Source: an uncultured Leucobacter sp.
GTDB lineage: Bacteria; Actinomycetota; Actinomycetes; Actinomycetales; Microbacteriaceae
NCBI GenBank assembly: GCA_945952575.1
Contig: CAMFIY010000024.1
Coordinates: 1-15,323, forward strand
Direction of reading: 5' to 3'
DNA: 15,323 bases
The first letter of the stretch is position 1. Every line of letters begins with the position of its first letter. Shown here piece after piece: positions 1 to 8,101 of the stretch. Below the pieces are notes generated by a model that did not search any database, was not told the origin of the DNA, and saw only the letters and a list, made by a program, of their open reading frames with translations. The position numbers and the translations under genes are program-made.

Positions 1-93
1 CCCTTCGTGGTCTTCTCCTCGATCGTCATCATCATGAACTTCTTCGCCGACATCCTCTACCGGGTCATCGCCCCGCGGGTGCGTGCGGCATGA
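1..93 (+). CDS. DppB-type peptide ABC transporter permease, C-terminal end (partial)
   Basis: This is the last 30 codons of a gene that begins before the window. The frame starts at base 1 and stops at TGA 91-93. The visible residues are a hydrophobic stretch rich in V, I and F, followed by an N-F-x-A-D-I-L-Y-R-V-I-x-P-R motif. That fits the conserved C-terminus of DppB/OppB-type permeases, where the last membrane helix is followed by 'D-x-L-Y-x-x-x-D-P-R'. In the family this subunit pairs with a DppC-type permease to form the membrane channel of a peptide importer. The next gene is exactly such a DppC-type permease and overlaps or almost abuts it, which strongly supports the call. The substrate cannot be read from this fragment. 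Confidence 0.8.
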   Translation, partial: PFVVFSSIVIIMNFFADILYRVIAPRVRAA

Positions 94-1015
94 ACAGGGG
101 CACCTCGATGGACACTGCGACCGTGACGACCACCAGCACACGGCATCTGACCCGCCAGCGACGCCTGGACGCGCTTCGCGCCAATTGGCGCGCCTTCGCG
201 AAGCAGCCCGGAGGCATGGTCGGGCTGATCGTCCTGATCCTCTCGGCGCTCATCGCGATCTTCGCGCCGCTGCTGGCCGACCAGTCCGCCCTCGACCCGA
301 CGACGGCGACCGGCGCACCGTTCCAGCCGCCCTCGGGCGAGTTCCCCTTCGGCACCGACCACCTGGGCCGCTCGGTCCTGCCCCTGATGATCTGGGGCGC
401 GCGCACCTCGCTGACCGTGGGCGCGGCGGCCACCCTCATGTCGATGATCATCGGCACCCTGATGGGCCTCCTCGCCGGCACGCTGCGCGGCTGGCGCGCC
501 GCGATCATCATGCGCATCATCGACTTCTTCCTCATCATCCCCGGCCTCGTGCTGGCGATCGTGCTCGGCGCCGTGCTCGGCGCCAGCAGTTTCACGATCA
601 TCGTCGCCATCGGCGTGACGTCGTGGGCGGGCACCGCTCGCATGATTCGAGCCCAGACGCTCTCGCTCGAGGCGCGCGGATACGTAGAACGCGCCCGGGC
701 GCTCGGCGCCTCCCAGACGCACATCACCTGGCGGCACATCCTGCCCGGCGTGATGCCGCTCGTGCTCGCGAACACCTCGCTCGCCGTCGGCGTGGCGATC
801 ATCTCCGAGGCGACGCTCGCCTTCCTCGGTATCAGCGGCGGCGGGATCTCCTGGGGCACCATGCTGCAGCAGGCCATGGGCAGCGGTGCGGCCGTCGCCG
901 GCTACTGGTGGCTGATCCTCGGGCCGGGCCTGGCGATCCTCGTCGTGGTGCTGGCCTTCACGCTCGTGAGCCGGGCCCTCGAAACCGTCATCAATCCGAC
1001 CCTGGGAGCCCGCTG

Positions 1016-1016
<1 letters not shown>
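90..1016 (+). CDS. DppC-type dipeptide/oligopeptide ABC transporter permease
   Basis: This is the second inner-membrane permease subunit of a peptide importer, 308 aa from the ATG at 90. It shows the N-terminal basic segment and first membrane helix of DppC/OppC proteins, then the family motif F-G-T-D-H-L-G-R-S, then several long hydrophobic helices. A permease EAA-type loop (E-A-R-G-Y-V-E-R-A-R-A-L-G-A-S, about residues 195-209) should contact the ATPase. The C-terminus ends E-T-V-I-N-P as in relatives. The ATG at 90 overlaps the upstream stop as ATGA. A second in-frame ATG at 108 has an AGGGG Shine-Dalgarno (96-100) 7 nt upstream, matching the spacing of the next two genes, so the true protein may be 302 aa. 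The stop overlaps the next start as TGATG, so the genes are translationally coupled. The family is certain; the exact peptide substrate is not. Confidence 0.93.
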
Positions 1017-2691
<1,675 letters not shown>

Positions 2692-2695
<4 letters not shown>

Positions 2696-3936
2696 GCACG
2701 GATGTCGCGACCGCACAGGATCGACTCGAGGCGCTCCGCGGGCAGGCGATGGACCCGCGCCTCGGCGCCGCCAGGATCCTGGTGGTCGAGGCCGACAGCG
2801 GCAGGCGCCTGCTCGAGCGCGCCGCCGAGCTCCCCGCCGAGACCGCCAGCGTGATGAAGACCATCACCTGTGCTGCTGCCCTCCACGCCCTCGGCCCGGA
2901 CTTCAGGATCGAGACGCGGGTCGTCCGCGGATCGGCCCCGGGCGAGATCGTCCTGGTCGGCGGGGGCGACGTCACCCTCAGCCGGGTGCCGGGCGACGGC
3001 GAGACCTACTACACCGATCCCGCCCGACTCGACGAGCTGGCCCGCCGCACGCTCGCAGCGCTGGACGGCGAGCCGCCGACCCGCATCGTCCTCGATGATT
3101 CGCTCTTCGCCGGCGGCGAGTGGCGCAGCGACCAGTGGCTCGAAGAGGATCGGGATCCGAACGGCGACATCCCGCGGATCTCGTCGCTGCAGACCGACGG
3201 CGACCGCAACGATCCGGCGGTCGACGACAGCGCCCGCGGCACGGATCCGACGGGCCGCGCCGGCGCGGCCTTCGCCGGGTTCCTCGGCGGTGCGCCGGAA
3301 CTGGTGCGGGGATCGGCGTCCCCGGATGCCGAGCTGCTGGCCTCGGTGAGCTCACCGCCGCTCGAGGCCCTGGTGCGCGAATGTCTGCGCACCTCCGACA
3401 ACGCCCTCGCCGAAGCGCTGGCGAAGCTGGCGGCGATCGCCCTCGGCTCGGGCCCGGGCTTCGATGAGGTCGGCCTGGCGGTGAAGGGTGTGCTCGCAGA
3501 CTACGGCGTGCCGGTGGACGGAGTCGAGCTCCTCGACGGCTCCGGCATGAGCGAGGGCATCCGCGTGCCTGCGGTGACCGTGGTCGATCTGCTGCGCCGC
3601 GCGCGTCTCCGGGAGGGTGCGCTCGGCCTGCTGGATGACCGGCTCACCCGCACCGGCCCGAACGGAACCATGTACGACAAGCGGTTCGTCGGCGAGAACG
3701 CCCTCATCGGGGATGCCGTGCGCGCGAAGACCGGCTACATCAACACGGTGCACTCCCTCGCCGGCATCGTCCGCACCGCGGGGGGCAACGATCTCGTGTT
3801 CGGGGTCTTCGCCATGGGCGCCGACATGCCGCCGGAGGATCCGGCGCGCACCGCCGTCGACGATCTCACCGTGCGGCTGCATCTCCTCGGCGACGCACTG
3901 CTCGAACTCGACGAGCCGATGCGGCTCCCGGACTGA
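2692..3936 (+). CDS. dacB: Family S13 D-alanyl-D-alanine carboxypeptidase/endopeptidase (PBP4/DacB-like) without signal peptide
   Basis: S13 serine peptidases remove the terminal D-Ala of peptidoglycan stem peptides or cut D-Ala-mDAP cross-links. The three penicillin-recognition motifs are present: S-V-M-K (nucleophile S53, K56), S-D-N (S235-N237) and K-T-G (K346-G348). Other S13 hallmarks are L-V-G-G-G-D (about 87-92), L-D-D-S-L-F (about 133-138) and L-D-G-S-G-M before the third motif. At 414 aa it is somewhat shorter than typical exported family members. The GTG start at 2692 overlaps the ATPase stop and has AAGGAG (2679-2684) 7 nt upstream, so the start is well supported. The N-terminus has no hydrophobic segment or lipobox. 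Known S13 enzymes act outside the membrane; this one appears cytoplasmic and co-expressed with a peptide importer. I infer action on imported D-Ala-containing peptides. A general D-peptidase or esterase activity is the alternative. Confidence 0.88.
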
Positions 3937-3942
3937 CGTCCG
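3929..3942. terminator. Weak hairpin between convergent S13 and S66 genes
   Basis: CGGAC (3929-3933) and GTCCG (3938-3942) form a 5-bp stem with a TGAC loop that spans the S13 stop codon. The GTCCG arm can alternatively pair with CGGAC at 3952-3956 or so. The S66 gene ends at 3960 on the other strand, so a bidirectional terminator would fit here. There is no T-run on either side, so the call is tentative. Confidence 0.3.
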
Positions 3943-3959
3943 CCCGTCGCCCGGACCGC

Positions 3960-4898
3960 TCAGCCGAACGCGAGCCCGGGTCGTTCGTCGGCGGTGAGCG
4001 TCGCAGTCACCCCGCGGCCGATCGGGAAGGACGAGACATCCGGCCCGTGCCCGAAACGCAGCCCCCAGACGACCGGGATGCCGAGCGGTGCGAGCAACTC
4101 CTCCATCAGAGCGCGGACCTCGGGGATCGGACCGCAGTCCTCCCAGGTACCGAGCCCGATGCCGACCGCGCCCTCGAAGTAGCCGGAGCGGAGGAGGATC
4201 TGCATGAGTCCGTCGATGCGGTACGGGGATTCGTGCACCTCCTCGATCAGCACGATCCGGCCGTCGGTGCGGGTCCGCGTCGACGGATGCGATCCGGTGC
4301 TCATGGCGAGCAGGCTCAGGTTGCCGCCGGTGAGCTCTCCGCGCGCCTCGCCGGCGACCAGCGTCGCCGTCTCGTCATCGCCCGCCACTTCCCAGGGCCG
4401 CTCCCCCAGCACCGCGTCCCGCAAAGCGGAGACGCTCTCCGGAGAGTCCAGCAGATCCCGGGTCGCGATCATCGGCGTGAACCAGGTCGGGGTCGCGAGC
4501 CGCTGCTGCCAGAACTCGTGCAGTGCGGTGATGTCGGAGGAGCCGTAGAGCGGTTTGGGCGTCGCCGCGGCGAGCCGGGCCTCGTCGAGCAGGTCGAGCA
4601 GGCGGATGGCCCCGTAGCCGCCCCGTACGCAGAAGACGCCGTCGATCCCCGGGTCGGTCCACGCCCAGCTGAGATCCGCCGCCCGCGCCTCGTCGCTGCC
4701 GGCGAGGTATCCGCTGGCGCGTTCGTGGCGGTCGAGCGCGTGCTCGCCGCGCACGGGCTCGAGCCCCCAGGATGCGAGCAGAGCCTCCGCCTGCTGCACC
4801 GTCTCCGGCTCCGACGGCCCGGAGGGGCTGATCAGTGCGCAACGGGCGCCCGGGCGCAGACTGCGAAGGGCGGGTGACTGGGAGGTGGAATCGCTCAT
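3960..4898 (-). CDS. Family S66 LD-carboxypeptidase (LdcA/MccF-type)
   Basis: This 312-aa protein fits the S66 family, whose members cut an L-amino acid to D-amino acid bond. LdcA releases D-Ala from cytoplasmic tetrapeptide during peptidoglycan recycling, and MccF cleaves microcin C-type toxins. It shows the N-terminal P-G-x-x-x-x-x-I-S-P-S-G motif, the V-R-G-G-Y-G motif (about 91-96), the nucleophile region G-S-S-D-I-T-A-L-H (nucleophile S121), the acid in I-E-E-V-x-E (E219/E220), and the histidine in R-F-G-H-G-P (H284). That is the complete Ser-Glu-His triad, and length is normal. There is no signal peptide. No Shine-Dalgarno precedes the ATG, and a good promoter lies so close that the transcript is probably leaderless. 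It diverges from the M20 operon. Sequence alone does not separate LdcA-like from MccF-like; the peptidase neighbours favour a stem-peptide role. Confidence 0.9.
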   Translation of the reverse strand: MSDSTSQSPALRSLRPGARCALISPSGPSEPETVQQAEALLASWGLEPVRGEHALDRHERASGYLAGSDEARAADLSWAWTDPGIDGVFCVRGGYGAIRLLDLLDEARLAAATPKPLYGSSDITALHEFWQQRLATPTWFTPMIATRDLLDSPESVSALRDAVLGERPWEVAGDDETATLVAGEARGELTGGNLSLLAMSTGSHPSTRTRTDGRIVLIEEVHESPYRIDGLMQILLRSGYFEGAVGIGLGTWEDCGPIPEVRALMEELLAPLGIPVVWGLRFGHGPDVSSFPIGRGVTATLTADERPGLAFG

Positions 4899-4906
4899 GG
4901 GATCTA

Positions 4907-4935
4907 ATTTTACGAATCGTAAGAGCGGTGCGCAA
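4907..4935 (-). promoter_or_regulatory. Promoter of the S66 gene, predicted leaderless
   Basis: Read on the minus strand, TTGCGC (4935-4930), a 17-nt spacer and TAAAAT (4912-4907) match a sigma70-type -35/-10 pair. The ATG begins at 4898, about 8 nt past the -10 box, so transcription should begin at or next to the start codon. The absence of any Shine-Dalgarno before this ATG agrees with a leaderless mRNA, which is common in actinobacteria. Confidence 0.55.
4910..4922. promoter_or_regulatory. Candidate operator: 13-bp perfect palindrome TTACGA-A-TCGTAA
   Basis: Arms TTACGA (4910-4915) and TCGTAA (4917-4922) flank one central base. The site overlaps the -10 box and spacer of the S66 promoter, the usual place for a repressor. 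Its inner 11 bp, TACGAATCGTA, recurs exactly (reverse complement) at 9433-9443, at the start of pepC. A possible half-site CGTAAG is at 5016-5021, near the predicted start of the M20 transcript. The regulator is not encoded in this window. Confidence 0.6.
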
Positions 4936-4944
4936 CAGCAATCG

Positions 4945-4967
4945 TTTGATCAAATTTCCCATATTTG
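4945..4967. promoter_or_regulatory. Two more inverted repeats in the divergent control region
   Basis: TTTGATCAAA (4945-4954) is a perfect 10-bp palindrome. It overlaps CAAAT (4951-4955) N7 ATTTG (4963-4967), a second inverted repeat. Both lie in an AT-rich stretch within a very GC-rich locus, between the outward-facing promoters of the S66 gene and the M20 operon. They may bind a regulator or may simply reflect AT-rich promoter DNA. Confidence 0.35.
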
Positions 4968-4978
4968 CAGCGTCTTTA

Positions 4979-5007
4979 ATGACAGAGAGGCCTGTTCGAG
5001 CTAGTGT
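4979..5007 (+). promoter_or_regulatory. Promoter of the M20 / serine hydrolase operon
   Basis: ATGACA (4979-4984), a 17-nt spacer and TAGTGT (5002-5007) resemble an actinobacterial -35/-10 pair (TTGACA, TAnnnT). Transcription would begin near 5014, giving a leader of about 33 nt that includes the Shine-Dalgarno-like AAAGGGCGG (5032-5040) ahead of the GTG at 5048. The 149-bp gap 4899-5047 holds only these control signals and no gene. Confidence 0.5.
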
Positions 5008-5047
5008 TTATGTGACGTAAGTTCGATTCTGAAAGGGCGGATCGCGC

Positions 5048-6367
5048 GTGCAGGCACCGAAGTCCCCGGCCGAGTGGTGCGCGCACCTCCTGCGTTTCGA
5101 TACGAGCAATTTCGGCGACGGCGAGAGCCGGGGTGAGACCGCGCTGGCGGACGAGATCGCACGGACCCTGCGCGATGCCGGCTATCGGCCCGAGATGTTC
5201 GCTCGGGATCCGCACCGCGCCTCCGCCGTCGTCCGCGTGCCGGGCAGGAATCGCGAACTGCCCGGCATCCTCGTGCACGGGCACCTCGATGTCGTGCCCG
5301 CGGAGCCCGAGCAGTGGACCGTGCCCCCGTTCGAGGGGCGGATCGAGGACGGCTACGTCTACGGCCGCGGGGCCGTCGACATGAAGGACACCGTCGCGAT
5401 GATGCTCGTCACGCTGCTCGACTGGGCGGAGCGCGGTGCGACACCCGAACGCGACGTCGTCTTCCTGTTCGTCGCCGATGAAGAGGATCGCGGCGACTGG
5501 GGCGCCGCCTGGCTCGTCGAGAACCACCCGGAGATCTTCGCCGGCCTCGGCGCCTCGATCGGCGAGTCCGGCGGCAGCGCCACGCCGCTGGTCGCGGCGG
5601 ACGGCAGCCGGGTGATGCTCTATCCGATCGCCGTCGCCGAGCGGGGCACGCTCCATATGCGGCTCCGCGCGGAGGGGCCCTCCGGCCACGGCTCCCGCCC
5701 GACCCCGGACAGCGCGGTGACGAAGCTCCTCGGCGCCGCTTTCCGCATCAACTCCTACGAGTGGCCCCTTACGCTCACCGATACCGTGCGCGAGTATCTC
5801 ACCGTCACGAACGCCGCGCTGGGCTATGAGGTCGATCTCGAGAGCGACGCGGGCGTCGAACGCGCCATCGATCGAATGGGCGAGGCCGGCGACGTCGCTC
5901 GGGTCACCGTCCGCTGCTCGGCGACGACGACCGTGCTGAACGCGGGGTACAAGGTGAACGTGATCCCCGGAGCGGCCGAGGCGGAGGTCGATGTGCGCTG
6001 CCTCCCCGGCACCTACGACTCGACCATCGCCACGATGGAGCGGCTGATCGGCCCGGAGGTGGGTTGGACGCTCATCGACCCCGGCGAGCCGACCGATTTC
6101 TCCGCGTCCTCGCCCTGGTTCGCCCGCATGCGCGAGGCGCTGCTGAAGCACGACCCGTGCGGGATCGTCGTGCCCTACTGCATGGGCGGCGGCACGGACT
6201 CGAAGGCCTTCGCCCGTCTCGGCATGGAATGCTTCGGTTTCACCCCGTCGACCGCGGATCCCGACGGTCGCCGCGGATCGGGCATGCACGGCGTCGACGA
6301 GCGCGTGCCGGTCGTCTCCGTGAACGGCGGGCAGCCGATCCTGAGCGACTTCCTCCTCCACGTCTGA
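5048..6367 (+). CDS. M20 family metallopeptidase (dipeptidase / deacylase type)
   Basis: M20 enzymes are two-zinc hydrolases that cut dipeptides, N-acyl amino acids or related amides in the cytoplasm. This 439-aa protein has the H-G-H-L-D-V-V-P motif (H79, with D81 assisting), the bridging aspartate in G-R-G-A-V-D-M-K-D (D111), catalytic base and zinc-ligand glutamates in A-D-E-E-D (E145, E146), an acidic ligand candidate in G-E-S-G-G (E173), and the C-terminal zinc histidine in M-H-G-V-D-E-R (H414). A dimerisation-type insert lies between E173 and H414, including the G-x-x-G-H-G-S-R-P motif. The GTG start has AAAGGGCGG about 8 nt upstream. There is no signal peptide. It is the first gene of an operon: the next start is 39 nt after its stop. 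The N-terminal D-T-S-N-F-G-D-G stretch resembles the actinobacterial M20/M25/M40 group. The exact substrate is unknown; a dipeptidase finishing peptide degradation fits the setting. Confidence 0.92.
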   Translation: MQAPKSPAEWCAHLLRFDTSNFGDGESRGETALADEIARTLRDAGYRPEMFARDPHRASAVVRVPGRNRELPGILVHGHLDVVPAEPEQWTVPPFEGRIEDGYVYGRGAVDMKDTVAMMLVTLLDWAERGATPERDVVFLFVADEEDRGDWGAAWLVENHPEIFAGLGASIGESGGSATPLVAADGSRVMLYPIAVAERGTLHMRLRAEGPSGHGSRPTPDSAVTKLLGAAFRINSYEWPLTLTDTVREYLTVTNAALGYEVDLESDAGVERAIDRMGEAGDVARVTVRCSATTTVLNAGYKVNVIPGAAEAEVDVRCLPGTYDSTIATMERLIGPEVGWTLIDPGEPTDFSASSPWFARMREALLKHDPCGIVVPYCMGGGTDSKAFARLGMECFGFTPSTADPDGRRGSGMHGVDERVPVVSVNGGQPILSDFLLHV

Positions 6368-6406
6368 CCTCCCATCCCGACCCCACGCATCCCCGAGGAG
6401 CACATC

Positions 6407-7273
6407 ATGGAAGATCCCGATTTCGGTCTCGACGGCGAAGCCGGCGGTCTCGTGACCCCGTACTCGGACGGCATCCCGATGATCTCGTACGCGATGGTCG
6501 ATCGCGACGGGAGGATCCTGCGGGCGTACGACGCCGAGCGGGTCTACTACTCGGCCTCCACCGTCAAGGTCGGGGTGCTGGTGGCCGCGCTCCGGGAGGT
6601 GCAGAGCGGCGCCTGGAGGCTCGGTGACGAGAAGGTCGTCACGCACGAGTTCGCGAGCATCGTCCCGAAGGCCGGTCGCTTCGTCATGGAGGCCGAGGAG
6701 ACCGATCCCGGGCTCGGGGTGCCCGGCGACGTCGTGACCCGCGCACGTGTGATCGAGCGCATGATCACGGTGAGCGCCAACTGCGCGACCAACATGCTGT
6801 TCGAGGAGCTCGGCCCCGAGAAGGTGCGGGCCGTCTCCCTCGACGCAGGGGTGCCGGACACCGGGATGGATCGGCCCTACTCCGACGAGGCCGGCCTCGA
6901 AGCGGGGGTCACGAATCACGCATCGGCGCTCGGGCTGGCGCGACTGATGGCCGCCCTCGTGAGGGGCGAACTGCTCGAGCCGCAATGGACCGAGTATGCG
7001 AAGCAGTTGCTGCGCGACCGCGAGGAGCCCGTCATCGGAGAGGTCGCGGCGGAACTCGCGGCCCGCATCGGCGAACCGGTCGATTCGGGAGGCAAGGGCG
7101 GCGCCGTCGAAGGGATCGCGCATGACTTCGCCTTCGTCGAGCGGAACGGCGAGACGGTGTGCCTGGCGGTCTGCACCCGCGCCTACACCGATCCGCAGGG
7201 CACCGCCGCGATCCGCGCGGTCGCCTCGGCGCTCCTCGAGGACGCCCGCGGGACGGACGGCGCCGGGCGGTGA
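6407..7273 (+). CDS. Cytoplasmic penicillin-recognising serine hydrolase, beta-lactamase class A-like fold (paralogue 1)
   Basis: This 288-aa protein has the ordered motifs of the beta-lactamase/DD-peptidase superfamily: S-T-V-K (nucleophile S51, K54), S-A-N (S123-N125) followed by C-A-T-N as in class A enzymes, and K-G-G (K230-G232) in place of the usual K-T-G. D160 and E165, in D-x-A-x-x-E-A-G-x-T, are shared with the next gene and could be the omega-loop acid. There is no hydrophobic N-terminus; the first 25 residues are acidic and glycine-rich. The ATG has GAGGAG (6395-6400) at a 6-nt gap, so the start is firm. It lies in an operon behind the M20 gene, and its stop overlaps the next start (GTGA). 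Known class A beta-lactamases are exported, so an intracellular D-peptidase, amidase or esterase role is more likely than antibiotic resistance. That role is inference. Confidence 0.82.
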   Translation: MEDPDFGLDGEAGGLVTPYSDGIPMISYAMVDRDGRILRAYDAERVYYSASTVKVGVLVAALREVQSGAWRLGDEKVVTHEFASIVPKAGRFVMEAEETDPGLGVPGDVVTRARVIERMITVSANCATNMLFEELGPEKVRAVSLDAGVPDTGMDRPYSDEAGLEAGVTNHASALGLARLMAALVRGELLEPQWTEYAKQLLRDREEPVIGEVAAELAARIGEPVDSGGKGGAVEGIAHDFAFVERNGETVCLAVCTRAYTDPQGTAAIRAVASALLEDARGTDGAGR

Positions 7274-8097
7274 CCGGCCCGCACGTCTCCTTCGCGCTCC
7301 TCGACGCGAGCGGCGCGCGCGTGGGAGGATGGGATGAACAGCGCGAGTACTACGCCGCCAGCACCGTGAAACTCGCGGTCGCGGCCGCACTGCTCTTCGC
7401 CGTCGAGACCGGGGGTCTGACGCTCGAGCAGACCGTGCCGAGCCGCCGGCGCTTCGCGAGCCGGATCCCCGACGCACCCGATTTCGACTTCGCCCTCGAA
7501 CCCGAGGAGCTGGATCCGGGTCTACCGCGGGACGGCACCCCGATCGCCCTGGGCCGGTGCCTGGAACGCATGCTCGTGGTCTCGTCGAACGAGGCCACGA
7601 ACCTGGTCGTCGATGCGCTGGGCGCCGCCGACGGGGCGGTCGCGAGGGATCCGGGGGCGACCGACGGCGTGCGCGGGCTCGATGCGGTCCGTGCCGCGTG
7701 CGAACGCCTCGGCGTGCCCGACGTGCGAATGACCCGCCTCATCTGCGACTACGCGGCCGCGGAGGCGGGATTCACGCACGCGGCCACGGCTCTCGACCTC
7801 GCGCGTCTGATGCGTGAGGTGACCTGCGGTGACGCATTGCGCCCGGAGTCGCGCGATGTCATCACCCGCCTGCTCCGCGCCCAGCGGTTCCCCATCATCG
7901 CGGAGTCGCTGCCGCACGGCGTCGCCTGGGGGTCGAAGAGCGGCTGGGACGACGGCATCCGCCACGACGTCGCGTTCATCGGAGCACCCGGCACCGCGGA
8001 TTACCGGGTGTTGGCCGTGTGCACCGAGGGCCACGCACCCCGCGGCGCGCAGGCGGCCATCCGAGCCGTCGCCGCCGCCGCGCTCGCGATCGGCTAG
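7270..8097 (+). CDS. Cytoplasmic penicillin-recognising serine hydrolase, beta-lactamase class A-like fold (paralogue 2)
   Basis: This 275-aa protein starts at GTG 7270, which overlaps the upstream TGA. A longer in-frame start at 7159 would add an arginine-rich tail inside the preceding gene, so I rejected it. Motifs are S-T-V-K (S31, K34), S-S-N (S105-N107) followed by E-A-T-N, and K-S-G (K223-G225). It is clearly a paralogue of the preceding gene: Y-Y-x-A-S-T-V-K, E-x-D-P-G-L, L-E-R-M and D-x-A-x-x-E-A-G-x-T-x-x-A followed by L-A-R-L-M occur in both in the same order. It carries an extra loop of about 17 residues after the second motif. No signal peptide is visible, and the Shine-Dalgarno is weak, so translation probably depends on coupling. 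The two may form a heteromer or split substrates; both ideas are inference. Its stop lies 4 nt from the convergent pepC stop. Confidence 0.82.
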   Translation: MTGPHVSFALLDASGARVGGWDEQREYYAASTVKLAVAAALLFAVETGGLTLEQTVPSRRRFASRIPDAPDFDFALEPEELDPGLPRDGTPIALGRCLERMLVVSSNEATNLVVDALGAADGAVARDPGATDGVRGLDAVRAACERLGVPDVRMTRLICDYAAAEAGFTHAATALDLARLMREVTCGDALRPESRDVITRLLRAQRFPIIAESLPHGVAWGSKSGWDDGIRHDVAFIGAPGTADYRVLAVCTEGHAPRGAQAAIRAVAAAALAIG

Positions 8098-8101
8098 GCG
8101 C

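Noticed and set aside
83..1015. N-terminal extension of the dual ATPase frame upstream to 83
   Set aside because: The extension runs out of frame through the DppC-type permease and is R/H-rich. The ATG at 1016 has GGGAG at 7 nt and homologues begin there.
3960..4898. Firm assignment of the S66 gene as a microcin C self-immunity (MccF) enzyme
   Set aside because: S66 motifs alone do not separate MccF from LdcA, and no peptide-nucleotide antibiotic biosynthesis genes are nearby.
7159..7269. Longer start for the second paralogue hydrolase
   Set aside because: It would add 37 arginine-rich residues encoded inside the preceding gene; the GTG at 7270 gives the usual 4-nt overlap.
4976..7477. An 833-codon open frame on the minus strand across the M20 and serine hydrolase genes
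   Set aside because: It is arginine- and histidine-rich low-complexity sequence with no family motif, and is the antisense shadow of well-supported genes in high-GC DNA.
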